Source: Lytechinus variegatus
Lineage: Eukaryota; Echinodermata; Echinoidea; Temnopleuroida; Toxopneustidae
Reading direction: 5' to 3'
DNA length: 64,000 nucleotides
NCBI RefSeq assembly: GCF_018143015.1
Contig: NC_054741.1
Coordinates: forward strand, 60,385,197 to 60,449,196
Position numbers and translations under genes: made by a program. The notes under the pieces were generated by a model, which worked only from the letters and a program-made list of their open reading frames with translations, made no database searches and had not been told where the DNA came from. Shown here in pieces: positions 33,173 to 44,268 of this stretch (its first letter is position 1; every line of letters starts with the position of its first letter).

Positions 33173-33740
33173 ATTTATCATGTTCATTGATTCAATGTAA
33201 AACATTCAACAAAATATTGTAAAAATGTGAGCACCTTTGAAAGAAAATATATCATGAATATCTAATTTCACTGTAAAAGATTTTTTTCACAGTGAGTATG
33301 GATAAAAAAAATCCATTGGTTTGTTTTGATATTCTGAAAATATTGAATATATAGAAATCAATACTATGATTGTACAAATCCAGGACAGTTTCTCAAAGAA
33401 AATACAGAATTAATTCAAAACATTATAAAGCAAAGAAAGATAATCAAAACATTTTTTTTTTATCATGTTCATTGATTCAAGGTAAAACATTCAACAAAAG
33501 ATTGTAAAATGTGAGCTCCTTTGAAAGAAAATATTGTATCATGAATATGTAATTTCACTGTAAAAGATTTTTTTTTTCTTCACAGTGAGTATGGATGAAA
33601 ATTCCATTGGATTGTTCTGATATTCTCAAAATACTGAATATATGGAATAATAATACTATGATTGTCCAAATCCAGGATAGTTTCTTAAAGAAAATACAGA
33701 ATTAATTCAAAACAGTATAAAGTAAAGAAAAAAAAAATTT
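33173..33740 (+). repeat. Tandem duplication, 295-bp period, in LINE spacer
   Basis: TATCATGTTCATTGATTCAA starts at 33176 and again at 33471. Downstream words (AACATTCAACAAAA, TTCACTGTAAAAGATTTTTT, CACAGTGAGTATGGAT, ATCCAGGA.AGTTTCT) follow in the same order in both units with about 10 percent drift. Confidence 0.85.
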
Positions 33741-35412
33741 AAAAAAAATATGGCTATCATAGATGGGAAACAACTATGACAAATAAGTTTCCACTTTATG
33801 GTTGAAATAGATAGATAGATTCACTAAATAACAAAATGCCAAAGGAAGGTATAGACTAAGATGAATAGTAATTGCTATAAATGTATATTGGTTATGTGCT
33901 ATGGTTTTTTTTTTAAACACATTAAGTTGAAATGTAGAACAGCCAGTATTCATCTATGTATGCATACAATTTCATGTAAAAAATAAGAAAAGTGACTTTT
34001 ATTTCAGTACATTGATGTATTTATTGTATCATTCACTCAAACAGCACAGACCACAGATTTTTTGCCACAGATATACGCATGGCACGTGGTGATACTATCT
34101 TAAGACATGAAATTTTATTTGACAGATTGTACAATGAATAATACTCAACATTAAAAACATCCAATGCGTAGATAGTGAAATAGACATAGGCTTGTGAAAC
34201 TAGAAAAAGTGGAATATAATGACTTCATAGCTTGTAAGAGAAAGTAGTCTTTTTCAAGTTTGACAATTTTGAAATAGAATGATCTAATTATATTAATACG
34301 AGAGAAAAAAAAGTTGTGACATTAAAAATGTTCTAATTAAACGTAAAGAATATATATATATTTTTGAATTAAATTCAGAACGAAATGGAAATAAAAAAAC
34401 ATGATTCCATTCATTCACTTCATACAATTCTTGCAGTCATTAAGTATAGTTTAAAGTGCTTGAGCTAGTATGTCCGCATAATCATGATGCTTGGACGAGA
34501 AATCGAGTGAATCAATTATAGTTTTTTTACAGAGAGTCAAGATATTTTTTTTATATTTTTCAAAAGGAAGATTTTTTTTTCCTTGTATATTTACTTGATA
34601 AATACTGTAAACATTTTCCGGAATATTAATTATGAAAAGAGCATTCATATGACTGTCAAATGACAAGAGATCAATATTATTGTGTGTATTAAGCGAGACC
34701 ATAAGAAATAGTCATGTTTATCATGCATTTTACATAAGTATTTTCAAGATGTATTTTTACCTCGGTTATGTTTCTTTGAAAAAACTAATACGAAGAGATC
34801 TGTAACTCAATCGATGAAAGTAGCACCACTATTAGCAATTTGCTTCAGCTTAATTTTGTCGGAAATGTTTAAAAGCTGATGGAAGACTGATCAGGAAGTA
34901 AACTGAAGAAAATTTGATTTATGTTTATGGCATTTTAGGTAATTAGGTTGAACACGGACATATTTTTTTTTTTTTTTTTGAGAACTCAATAGGCCAAAGT
35001 TGCTGTAAATAGCATATATATATATATTATTAACATTTCCCGTACTTTTTCATTATTTACAATTGCATCTACTATAAAAAAAAATATATATATTTTAGGG
35101 TTTCGAAGCTTTTACCCTTTTCATTTGGACAATTATAATCACACTCTACAGCACCGGAATCGCTGTTCGCCTATTCTCATTTCAATGATCCGTGTTCATC
35201 TTAATTTATTCCTACATTGCATTTAACTTTGTTATGTTAAACGGTTGTAAATTCCCGGTCACACACTAGATATCCTTTTTAGGAACGAATGCCGGGAAAG
35301 AATGCTCTTTCATGAAATAAGGGCAAGGTTCAAGCTCTTTACATATTTTACGTACTTATGTAAGAAATGGATTTCGTAGGAGACCCCATGGGAAGCCCTA
35401 CTCTCCTTTGTT
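33741..35412 (+). other. LINE inter-ORF spacer
   Basis: AT-rich, no long frame on the plus strand. An 83-codon minus frame at 34451-34702 has no motif. It is unusually long for a spacer between LINE ORFs and may hold an older insertion that I cannot delimit. Confidence 0.5.
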
Positions 35413-35766
35413 ATGTGTGGTATTTATGTAGGGAAACGCAGTGCGAGTCTCTTGTCTTGTTCAGGTGTTGTTTTGGTGTCGTCTTTTATGTTTAGAGTGC
35501 TTGTTAGATTACTCTTATTTTTATCTTATTTTTTCCTTCTTTCATTGTCGGAGGAGAGGGTTTCGCCTATGATGGTCATGGTCGTTCCCACCTTGCCTCT
35601 TGCCCACAGCATGAAGCTTACTCTTCGGAGTTGCCCTGGGTTTTTGGGAGGGTTTGGGGTGGGAGGGGACGGGGGCCTCAAGTATTGGGATCCCCTTTGG
35701 TGGGTGATTGGCTCCGGTGTTCGGCTATTTGTTTTATATCGGTTTTTTCATGAGTCTCCAGATTAG
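35413..35766 (+). CDS. Small ORF overlapping LINE ORF2 start
   Basis: 117 codons starting MCGIYVGKRSASLLSCSG. A hydrophobic Ser/Leu-rich segment covers residues 18-45, followed by a Gly-rich stretch and an end at TAG 35764-35766. The ORF overlaps the first 17 bases of the likely ORF2 start (ATG at 35750) in a different frame. The DNA here is clearly more G/C-rich than the rest of the LINE. I do not recognise the product; it may be non-coding 5' sequence used to position ORF2 translation. Confidence 0.3.
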   Translation: MCGIYVGKRSASLLSCSGVVLVSSFMFRVLVRLLLFLSYFFLLSLSEERVSPMMVMVVPTLPLAHSMKLTLRSCPGFLGGFGVGGDGGLKYWDPLWWVIGSGVRLFVLYRFFHESPD

Positions 35767-36337
35767 TTGTAAATTGATCTCCCTCAATGTGAAAGGAATT
35801 AGAGATAGTGATAAAAGAGACCGTATCTTTTTTTGGTGTAAAGATAAAGGGGCCGATATTGTCTTTTTGCAAGAAACCTTTAGTACTAGGGAATGTGAGG
35901 ATAGATGGGATTCATCGTGGGACGGCACAAGTTATTTTAGTCATGGTTCATCTCATGGCAAGGGTGTATTAGTTTTAATTGCGCCAACGGTAGATATAGA
36001 GATATTACAAGTCTTAAGAGACAATGAGGGTAGATATATATTCATAGATTGTAAGTTTCAAGGGGTTAGGTTGATTTTAGGAAATGTGTATTTTCCTACA
36101 AGAAATTTTGAAAATGAACAATTGCAATTTCTAAAACAAATACGAAATACTCTTGCTAAGTTGAATAAAGATAGATACCCTGTTATAATAGGTGGTGATT
36201 TTAACATGATCAGGGACAATAATTTAGATTATAATGGACAATCTCTAAATAGGATTTCAAATAGATTTAATCGAGACTTTGGAAAATTTATGGAAGACTT
36301 TCAATTTTTTGATGTTTGGAGGGTTCGACATCCCTGA
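35750..36337 (+). pseudogene. LINE ORF2, endonuclease part
   Basis: Apurinic-like (EEP) endonuclease: KLISLNVKGIRDSDKRDR (Asn motif), DIVFLQETFSTRE (QET catalytic Glu), GKGVLVLIAP, LILGNVYFPTRNFENEQ and PVIIGGDFNMIRD (GDFN catalytic Asp). It nicks the target DNA to prime reverse transcription. The frame ends at a TGA after WRVRHP, while the rest of ORF2 continues in another frame from about 36316, so a net one-base shift separates the two parts. The final SDH-type motif of the nuclease (VAPDHHSIFVHL) lies in the downstream frame. Confidence 0.85.
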
Positions 36338-39300
36338 AAAGACAATTTACATATATGCAAAAGAACCCCTTCATGCAAAGCAGACTTGATTACTGGATAA
36401 TTTCAGAATGTTTAGAGGAAATGGTTATAAAGTGCGATATAATTCCATCTGTGGCCCCTGATCATCATTCAATTTTTGTACACTTATTCGACAAAAGAAA
36501 AAATAACATTATTGGTAGGAAGAGGTCATATTGGAAGTTTAATAACAGTTTATGTGAAAATGAAGATTATGTTAAAGAATTAAGGAAAGAAATTCATGAA
36601 TTGAGAAATGAATTGCAATCTGAAATAAAAGATAAAAGGTTGTTATGGGATTTTCTAAAAATGAAAATTCGAAGGTTCACACAAAAATTCTCGAAAAAAT
36701 TGGCTGATAAAAGAAGGATAATGAAAGCGGATTTAGAAAGAGAAATACAGTTTTTAGAAGAACAATTGAAAGATCGTACTGATGCAAATACCTTAGAAAA
36801 ACTAGAAAATACAAAAGAGAAATTAAGGGTAATCTATAGTTATGTTAATGAAGGTATTAAGGTTCGATCTCGTGCCTCCTGGTATGAATGTGGTGAAAGA
36901 GACTCGCGTTATTTCAACCAGTTGATGCAAAGTAATAAAAGAAAAACCACAATTAAAAAAATTAAAACCACAGATGGAAACATCTGCTGTGATTACAAAA
37001 GAATAAATGAAGAAATCAGAGAATTTTACAGTAGGTTGTATGATAAAGTAATGTGCGTGTGTTCAGATAACCTCTTTGATGAATTTTTTCAAGGATTACC
37101 TAAATTGGCGGAGTCATCTCGAGAACTTTGTGAAGGAGTAATAACTAACAAAGAATGTCTAGAAATTTTGAAAGAATTGAAACATAACAAATCACCTGGA
37201 AATGACGGTCTTTCTTCGGAGTTTTACTATACTTTTTGGCCAGATATTGGAGATTTAGTAAAAGATGCTTTAAATGAGGCATATTGGTCCGGGGAATTGG
37301 CTTCGTCGCAAAAACAAGCAGTTATTACGTTAATCGCTAAAGATGGGAAAGATCCTCTTTTATTGAAAAATTATAGACCTATATCACTTCTTAACGTAGA
37401 TTATAAAATTTTAACAAAAATTTTAGCTAAGCGAATCAAGAAAATACTTAATGAAATCGTTGTGGGGGATCAGGTGGGTTACATACAAGGTAGAAATATT
37501 GGTGAAGCCATTCGTACTATAGATGATGTTATTTTTCATACATCCCATTTTAATCTACCTGGCTTTTTGTTTGCCATAGATTTTGAGAAGGCCTTTGACT
37601 CGTTATCACATCATTTTCTTCAAAAGGCTCTGACGGCTTTTGGTTTTGGTCCATCCTTTCAGAGATGGGTCAAAGTTTTGTATACTGATACTTTAAGTTG
37701 CGTTTTAAATGAAGGAAATTCCACCGGCTATTTTGAAATAAAAAGGGGGGTAAGGCAGGGGGATCCGCTTAGTCCTTACCTCTTTATTTTGTGTATTGAA
37801 GTAATGGCTCATAAATTACGAAAAGATAATCTGATTGAAGGAATTAAATTTGGAGATGAGGAAATTAAATTAGCTCTTTATGCAGATGACATGACAATTT
37901 TTGCTCGTAATGTACAATCAGTGGATAGGCTAAAAGTTCTATTTGCAGATTTTGAAAAACTTTCTGGATTAAAAATCAATAATGACAAAACTAAAGTATT
38001 AAAATTAGGTTCATGCCAACATTTGCATTATGACTTCTCCTTCGGCGAGACCGTGGATTTTCTTAAAGTTTTAGGAGTATTTTTCACCTTAGATGAACAT
38101 AAGAAAGAAGATCTTAATTACAAAGAAATCTTAAGCAAAATTAAAACACTCTTGAACTTTTGGAAGCTAAGAGATATAACGCTCATGGGGAAAATTCAAC
38201 TATTGAAGGTGCATATCTATTCTAAAGTCCTCTTCCGAGCGTCTCTTACTCCTGTTCCTAAGTGGGTTTATGAGTCATTGGATAAATTAACTTTTGATTT
38301 TTTATGGAAAGGTAAGAAAGACAAAATTAATAGGAATACAATGTTTTTAGACTATAAGCAAGGAGGATTAAAGATGTTAAACTTCCCTGTACAGGTAAAG
38401 GCACAGCGAATAATGTGGATTAAAAGACTTTTAAATAAAGATGAAGATATGAAATGGAAACGGTACTTTAATTTTGCCACTAAACATTTGGGTGGAGATT
38501 TGTTATTTTCATGTGACTATATACCAGGTTTATTGAAAGTAACAGCTTCCAAATTTTACATGGACTTATTAGAAGAGTGGGTAAATATAAGACATACTAG
38601 AAGTACAGAGTTTGGGAAAGTGGTGATTTTTAATAATAAGCTTGTTCGATATAAAGGGAGTTGTATATTTGATAAGATTCTATACGATAAAGGGGTTTAT
38701 AGACTGCATCATATTTTGGACAATAACGGTAAACTAAAATGTGATACACATTTTCTTAATTTGAATTTAGATGCAAATGATGTTGAAAAGATTAAGCATA
38801 TTTATGCCTGTTTACCTGTTAGTTGGAAGAACAATAGTGAAATGAATGCAAAGCATAACTCTGGAATCGATTTCAATTTGGGTAAGAAAATTACTAATTT
38901 GATGTTTTTAAAATCAAAAGAAATATACGAACAGCTGTTATATAAAAATGAAATTAAACCTTCCATTTTTGACAGAATTAGAACGAATTATGATCTTACC
39001 AATAAGGAAATAGAAAGTATATTTTTAAGACTAAGATATTGCACACTGAATAGTCGATTAAGGGAGTTCCAGTATAAACTCTTGCATAATATTTTATACA
39101 CTAACCACCACCTTTTCCGTTTTGGTCTTATTTCGACCAATTTATGCTCATTTTGTGAAAGGGAAGAAGAAACATATGAACATCTATTTTATACTTGTGA
39201 ATTTTCAAAATCACTTTGGGATCTATGTGCAGGAAGTTTAAATTTTGAAATAGATAAATTTAGTTGGCAGGAAATTCTTTTCGGGAAGCAGGAGAAAAGT

Positions 39301-39543
39301 AAAGGTAAATATCAATTAATTAATCATGTCTTGATTTTAGTTAAATATCTTATTTACAAAAACCGAGAATTAAAAAAACCTCCTTCATTGATTGAAATAA
39401 AAAATAGTATTAGGGGGGATCAAAGAGAAGAAAAGAAATTAGCAACAAAGAGGGGGACTCTTACAATCCATTTCTGTAAATGGGAAAACTTAAATTATAT
39501 TAGACCATATACTGGAGCCCAGAGCCAGTTCTCCACCGGATAG
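36316..39543 (+). CDS. LINE ORF2, reverse transcriptase part
   Basis: 1075 codons uninterrupted. APDHHSIF closes the endonuclease. RT blocks in order: LIAKDGKDPLLLKNYRPISL, DQVGYIQGRNIGEAIRTIDD, FAIDFEKAFDSLSHHFL, VRQGDPLSPYLFILC and LALYADDMTIFA, with the YADD catalytic pair intact. The thumb region follows, and a C-terminal C-x2-C-x8-H-x4-C knuckle (CSFCEREEETYEHLFYTC) lies near residue 955, as in L1/Tx1 ORF2. It copies the LINE RNA at the nicked target. Truly native translation would begin with the endonuclease at 35750, so the first codons of this frame are not a real start. Confidence 0.92.
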   Translation: MEGSTSLKRQFTYMQKNPFMQSRLDYWIISECLEEMVIKCDIIPSVAPDHHSIFVHLFDKRKNNIIGRKRSYWKFNNSLCENEDYVKELRKEIHELRNELQSEIKDKRLLWDFLKMKIRRFTQKFSKKLADKRRIMKADLEREIQFLEEQLKDRTDANTLEKLENTKEKLRVIYSYVNEGIKVRSRASWYECGERDSRYFNQLMQSNKRKTTIKKIKTTDGNICCDYKRINEEIREFYSRLYDKVMCVCSDNLFDEFFQGLPKLAESSRELCEGVITNKECLEILKELKHNKSPGNDGLSSEFYYTFWPDIGDLVKDALNEAYWSGELASSQKQAVITLIAKDGKDPLLLKNYRPISLLNVDYKILTKILAKRIKKILNEIVVGDQVGYIQGRNIGEAIRTIDDVIFHTSHFNLPGFLFAIDFEKAFDSLSHHFLQKALTAFGFGPSFQRWVKVLYTDTLSCVLNEGNSTGYFEIKRGVRQGDPLSPYLFILCIEVMAHKLRKDNLIEGIKFGDEEIKLALYADDMTIFARNVQSVDRLKVLFADFEKLSGLKINNDKTKVLKLGSCQHLHYDFSFGETVDFLKVLGVFFTLDEHKKEDLNYKEILSKIKTLLNFWKLRDITLMGKIQLLKVHIYSKVLFRASLTPVPKWVYESLDKLTFDFLWKGKKDKINRNTMFLDYKQGGLKMLNFPVQVKAQRIMWIKRLLNKDEDMKWKRYFNFATKHLGGDLLFSCDYIPGLLKVTASKFYMDLLEEWVNIRHTRSTEFGKVVIFNNKLVRYKGSCIFDKILYDKGVYRLHHILDNNGKLKCDTHFLNLNLDANDVEKIKHIYACLPVSWKNNSEMNAKHNSGIDFNLGKKITNLMFLKSKEIYEQLLYKNEIKPSIFDRIRTNYDLTNKEIESIFLRLRYCTLNSRLREFQYKLLHNILYTNHHLFRFGLISTNLCSFCEREEETYEHLFYTCEFSKSLWDLCAGSLNFEIDKFSWQEILFGKQEKSKGKYQLINHVLILVKYLIYKNRELKKPPSLIEIKNSIRGDQREEKKLATKRGTLTIHFCKWENLNYIRPYTGAQSQFSTG

Positions 39544-39853
39544 GGGATGGGGGTGTTCAAGGGAGGGTTGGGGGGGGGGGGGAATGACAAGGGCTGAGAA
39601 AAAAAGAAAAAAAATTCATAATCCTTTTTTCTTTTATCCTTTTTTCTCTCTGATCATGTCATATTTTGTTAATAGTTCATTTTGTAATTGCTGAAACGCA
39701 TTAGTATATTAATTTCTAGTATTTTTGAAGTTTGATGTATAAGTTGTATAATTATATTGTAATGGATTTATTGTATAATTTATAATTATGTTTCAAATAG
39801 TTTGTACAAAGTATGTATGTTGATTTGAGAGAATATAATAAAACATCCTTTAA
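39544..39853 (+). other. LINE 3' UTR and tail
   Basis: A G run (GGGAGGGTTGGGGGGGGGGG) just after the ORF2 stop, then T-rich DNA, AATATAATAAAACATCC as the likely polyadenylation region, and a very short A tail before the target duplication at 39854. A G-rich stretch in the 3' UTR is typical of L1-type elements. Confidence 0.7.
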
Positions 39854-39891
39854 AAATCAACAATATTTTCTGAGGTGGACTTGACCTTCAA

Positions 39892-40327
39892 GCTATTATC
39901 AAATAATATACCCATTGAAGGAAATGGTTTTCGTGTGATCAAGTAGAATGGGATTTTATTACACGGCTCAAGCAGCATTCTTTTCTCTTACATGTCTTAT
40001 ATCAGAACGAATGTTTTCTTTTTCTTGTCTAATTCAGATACTTCCTTCCATTAATGGATATCCCTTATGCACACAGGCGATATTAGGAGGTATGTTCAAT
40101 AATATATAGTGCGTCTAAAGTTGAGGATGTTGTAATGAATTAATGGTCAACCGTGGTCAGTCTGTTGTTTGAGCAAATTTCTTGAATTATTGAATTGAAC
40201 TTTAAAGCATGAGTAAACATGGATTATAATTTTTAGTGCAGTACTTTAACTTTACCGTGTGGCTCTCAGCAGTACATCTATGTTCAGGGGAGTCAGGAGA
40301 ATAGGGGGTAAGATAAGACTGACATGG
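39892..40327. other. Intergenic spacer, no feature seen
   Basis: Unassigned DNA between the split MITE and the large inverted repeat. Confidence 0.5.
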
Positions 40328-40805
40328 GCGGAAACATATATTTAGCGAACCAGTGAGTATCTAAATCCATTTCCTGATGACAAGTATCAACTCGTTGGTA
40401 TATTAGAGTCATTTACCGTGTTTACACATGACTCGGCTCGAGTGTTGAATCCTCAAGCAGGGTCGAACGCTGCGAAGAGGGCATGCTGTGATCGCGTTTA
40501 TACTGAAACAAAAAAGGCGAGTTCGACACGGCTCGCGGATCACGAACGGAAGTAGAATGACGTCACAAATGCGGGAAATTTGCCACTGCACTGTACGGCG
40601 AGCACCGGAGCTTATTCAGACTCAGCTCAGAGTGTTATTTTCACAACGTTCACATACGTTAAACACTAAACAGCGATCGGAGATAATTTTCTCTTGTAAT
40701 CTTTGCAATACACAGGTAAGAATTTAGTAAAGCACATATCTATTAAATCAATCTTTTAATTCACAATGTAGACCTAGATCTATTTATTATATAAACTGGT
40801 TACAC

Positions 40806-41300
40806 TTCGTATTTCCGAAGCTTCGTAATTCCGAAGGTTCTTTATTCCGAAGGTTCGTAATTCCGAAACACGTAAATTGCCTATACCTCGATGTTCGTTA
40901 ATCCGAAAACGAAAAAGGGTTCGTTAATCCGAACATTTGTGGCGTAATTCCGACGATTCGTTATTCCGAAGGTTCGATAATCCGAAAACGAAATAAGGTT
41001 CGTTGTTCCGAAGGTTCGTTAATCCGAAAACGAAATAAGGTTCGTTGTTCCGAAGGTTCGTTAATCCGAAAACGAAAAAAGGTTCGTTATTCCGAAGGTT
41101 CGTTGATCCGAAAACGAAAGTAAGGTTCGTTTTTCCGAAGGTTCGTTAATCCGAAAACGAAATAAGGTTCGTTAATCCGAAAACAAAATAAGGTTCGTTT
41201 TTCCGAAGGTTCGTTAATCCGAAAACGAAATAAGGTTCGTTAATCCGAAAACAAAATAAGGTTCGTTAATCCGAAAACAAAATAAGGTTCGTTAATCCGA
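40806..41300. repeat. Left arm array of TTCGTTAATCCGAAAACG units
   Basis: About 15 units of two interleaved words, GGTTCGTTAATCCGAAAACG and AAATAAGGTTCGTTGTTCCG, with spacing of about 27 or 42 bp. The inverse array forms the right arm. No unique spacers between units. Confidence 0.9.
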
Positions 41301-43861
41301 AAAATGAAAACCAGGAAAGCAGAGGCAAGGGGAGGGGCCGGGGGACACTGTTGCCGTTCAATTATCATATGAGGATGGGAAGGCAAGGGCGGCCGAACGA
41401 ATTTTCGTTGGGGGTAAAGCCAAAAAATGAAACTCATACGTCAAAATTGGGACTGTGGTGATATTTTCACCTTAAGATTATCATCTGCTTGAAGTCAATG
41501 TCTGTTTGATAGTGATTAAGTAGAGAATAACTTTTTTGAAGTGACTTCTTATTATGGCAAAATGTATATTTAGGCTTTATTTTTCGGGAGAGAGTATAAT
41601 GAGCGAGCGGCTTGGTAAAACAAATTCAAAGGTGAAGTTGTATAACGTTTTTTGTGGTCAGTTATTCTTAAAATGGCATTATTGCGAGGTGTTGCGAGCG
41701 TGAATCACAAGCTAAACTTTAGGTTATTTCAATAAAAAATGAAAATTAGTTTTTAAAAATCCGAGCAGATTTCTGCTGTCATTAAAAAGATGTGCATCTA
41801 ACTAAAGAATTAACACGAGCGCAAAACGCGAGCTTAAACATACTGACCAGAAAAGGAACCTGTTAAAGAAAGCATTTAGTGACCTCTTTAGGATGCATAT
41901 TTCACCAATCGAATGAGAGTGCGAAGCGCAAGCTGAAATTTATCAATATTCCAGCCTGAAAACTTAACTTAACTTGTATACTTTAAAAAGAGTATTTTAT
42001 TTCGAAAAAACATGAAAAACGGCATATTTTTATTTTTGAAAAAGGAACTTTCCCATTTTGGAAAATATTAATTCCCTTGTTTTTTATTCCATTTTTGATG
42101 CCCCCTGCCTCCCTCCCGGCGGATCCAACTTTCGTCAAATAAAGGGGGGGGGGGGATTTTTTTTTAGCCATCCTTGATCGGCAGTTTAAAGTTGATTTTT
42201 GTTTGTTTCTTTGAAAGGGTAGTCCTAACAGTCAATAATTAGCTTTATCATTATAAAATAAAGTAAATATGTAATAACATGATAAACCCTTTTTAAATAA
42301 TGCGAGCGCGAGCTATATTTTTGTTAATATGATGGGCAATATGTTTGTGATCTTCAAAGCGAGATGCCTATGTAACTAAATTTAGATAATAACTGCTAGC
42401 AAGAAGCGCGAACAGAATTTTTAAATATATAAGCTCTGATCTGATCTAAAGGGGACATTTTAAGAACTTTTTGCAGTTAGCCATGAAGACGATCGTGTTT
42501 TAGCCAATGGCGGCGGAACGTATTTTTTTTTTTTGGGGGGGCAAAGTAAAAAAAAAGGGGGCCAATAGGGGCAATTTGGTGCAAACGGATATTTTTACCA
42601 TTAGATTATCATCTGTGTAAAGAGGTTGTGTGTTTTTGTAGTAACTAAATTGAGCACAATTTTTTAAGTGATCACTAAACATGCTAAAGCTATATATTTA
42701 CGTTTCATTTCTGCGAGCGTAGAGAGCAAGCGGTTTGGGGGGGAAAAGTCAAATCTGAAGATGTAAAATTCACCTTTTTGGTCAATACTGTGAAAAGGGC
42801 ATCCTTGTGAGATGTTGCGAGCAAATCACGTGCTCAAACTTTTGGAAATTTCATGTGGGCCTAGAATGATGATATTGATAAAGATATAATTTACCCAGGG
42901 AAGCCACTTCAGTTCTGAAAACTATTCTCCCAGCTATTATTATTTTTTTTACAAGAATGCTATAGAATGTCCAGTTTTCAGGTTGGAAAATCGGAAAAAT
43001 TTGGCTCACGTTTCTCGCTCGCATCAAGTATTGTTTATTGAGGAACTCATTCTATTCCTGGTTACAAAAAATAAGTATGAAATGTCCAGTTTTCAGGTTG
43101 GAATATCACAAATTTTAAGCTTGCGGTTCGCGCTCTCATTATTTAGTTCGTGAGATATATATTCTATTCATGAGTCACTAAATGCAGTCCTTAAAAGATT
43201 ACTTTCTGAAGCCTGTTGCATAAAACTTTTTACCTGAGAAAACTCTGGTAAAAACTGAAAACTAAGGTTAGTCTGATTTCCGCCATTGACTTTAGCACAG
43301 GGCAAAAACTCTTGTAAAAACAACCTGAGTTTTCTCAGGTAAAAAGTTTCATGCAACGGGCCCCAGGTCAGTATATAAACAAATTACAGCTCGCCCTCGC
43401 ATTAATTCTTTAGAAAGATACACATCTTTCTCACGATTACAAAAAATGCTCCGAATGCTCACTTCACGTCTTGTTACATGAAATGTCTACTAGTTTCAGC
43501 TTGCGATTCGCGCTTTCAACATCTCACAAGGATCATTATTAGTATTATTTTTATTTTTATTACCAGCAGAAGCTGTTATTAAAAATGACATCCCCTCCAA
43601 TACAAATCCTATTATCTAGAGGTTGCTCGCACGCTTCCAACACACTTGATCCCCTGGATCTTTAATTAAACCATTTGCTTATAGGCAGCAATTGCTCAGA
43701 TAAAATCGAAATTAGCCTATGCTTGATCAGGGTGCAATTCTTAATGAAATACATGCTTTGGCCCCAACACACATCATCGATCGTTATTACTATCATTGCA
43801 TAATATCGTGTAATTTTGTAATGACAACATCGTTTTTGTTACCAAAATGAATTATTTTCAT
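41301..43861. other. Cargo region of the foldback transposon
   Basis: Mosaic of GCGAGCGC-type degenerate repeats: plus orientation at about 41690-42420 (GAGCGCAAAACGCGAGC, AAGCGCGAACAG) and minus orientation at about 43010-43510 (TTCTCGCTCGCATC, GCTTGCGATTCGCGCTTTC). It also holds G-run element ends near 41325 and 42510-42570 and an intact MITE at 43210-43366. No protein coding. Confidence 0.6.
43210..43366. mobile_element. Palindromic MITE, GTTGCATAAAAC family (copy 1)
   Basis: GCCTGTTGCATAAAACTTTT and TTTACCTGAGAAAACTC are mirrored by GAGTTTTCTCAGGTAAAAAG and TTTCATGCAACGGGCCCC. A second copy in the same orientation is at 61953-62110. Confidence 0.9.
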
Positions 43862-44268
43862 TTTCGGAAATACGAACCTTATTTAATTTTCGGATTAACG
43901 AACCTTATTTCGTTTTCGGATTAACGAACCTTATTTCGTTTTCGGATTAACGAACCTTCGGAATTACGAACCTTATTTCGTTTTCGGATTAACGAACCTT
44001 CGGAATTACGAACCTTATTTCGTTTTCGGATTAACGAACCTTCGGAATTACGAACCTTATTTTGTTTTCGGATTAACGAACCTTCGGAATTACGAACCTT
44101 ATTTCGTTTTCGGATTAACGAACCTTCGGAATTACGAACCTTATTTCGTTTTCGGATTGACGAACCTTCGGAATTACGAACCTTCGGAATTACGAACCTT
44201 CGGAAATACGAACCTTCGCAATAACCGAACCTTCGGAATTACGAAGCTTCGGAATTACGAATGTATGC
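43862..44268. repeat. Right arm array of CGTTTTCGGATTAACGAACC units
   Basis: Inverse of the left arm array: CGTTTTCGGATTAACGAACC and TTCGGAATTACGAACCTTA alternate about eight times. Confidence 0.9.

Larger units (their letters stand above)
32138..39853 (+). mobile_element. Near-intact Tx1/L1-type LINE, 7.7 kb
   Basis: Flanked by an 11-bp duplication AAATCAACAAT (32127-32137 and 39854-39864), inside an older MITE. Layout: 120-bp 5' UTR, ORF1 (32258-33136), a 2.3-kb inter-ORF spacer, ORF2 endonuclease (from 35750) and reverse transcriptase (to 39543), and a 310-bp 3' UTR ending AAAACATCCTTTAAAA. Domain order and RT motifs fit the L1/Tx1 group. ORF2 has one frame break between endonuclease and RT, so it is probably inactive but young. 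Confidence 0.88.
31551..39891. mobile_element. Palindromic MITE split by a LINE
   Basis: The left end TTTAAAGGACAAGTCTACCC begins at 31551. The body with mirrored phrases (ATGCAAATTGGCAGACTGAT and, inverted, CTCTAATTTGCATATCGCTG) runs to 32137. The missing right end resumes after the LINE as ATTTTCTGAGGTGGACTTG at about 39865-39891, the inverse of the left terminus. Without the LINE the element would be about 615 bp. Confidence 0.75.

Noticed and set aside
40806-41300. CRISPR-like regular repeats
   Set aside because: Units are directly joined with no unique spacers and the inverse array forms the other arm of a transposon; the genome is animal.
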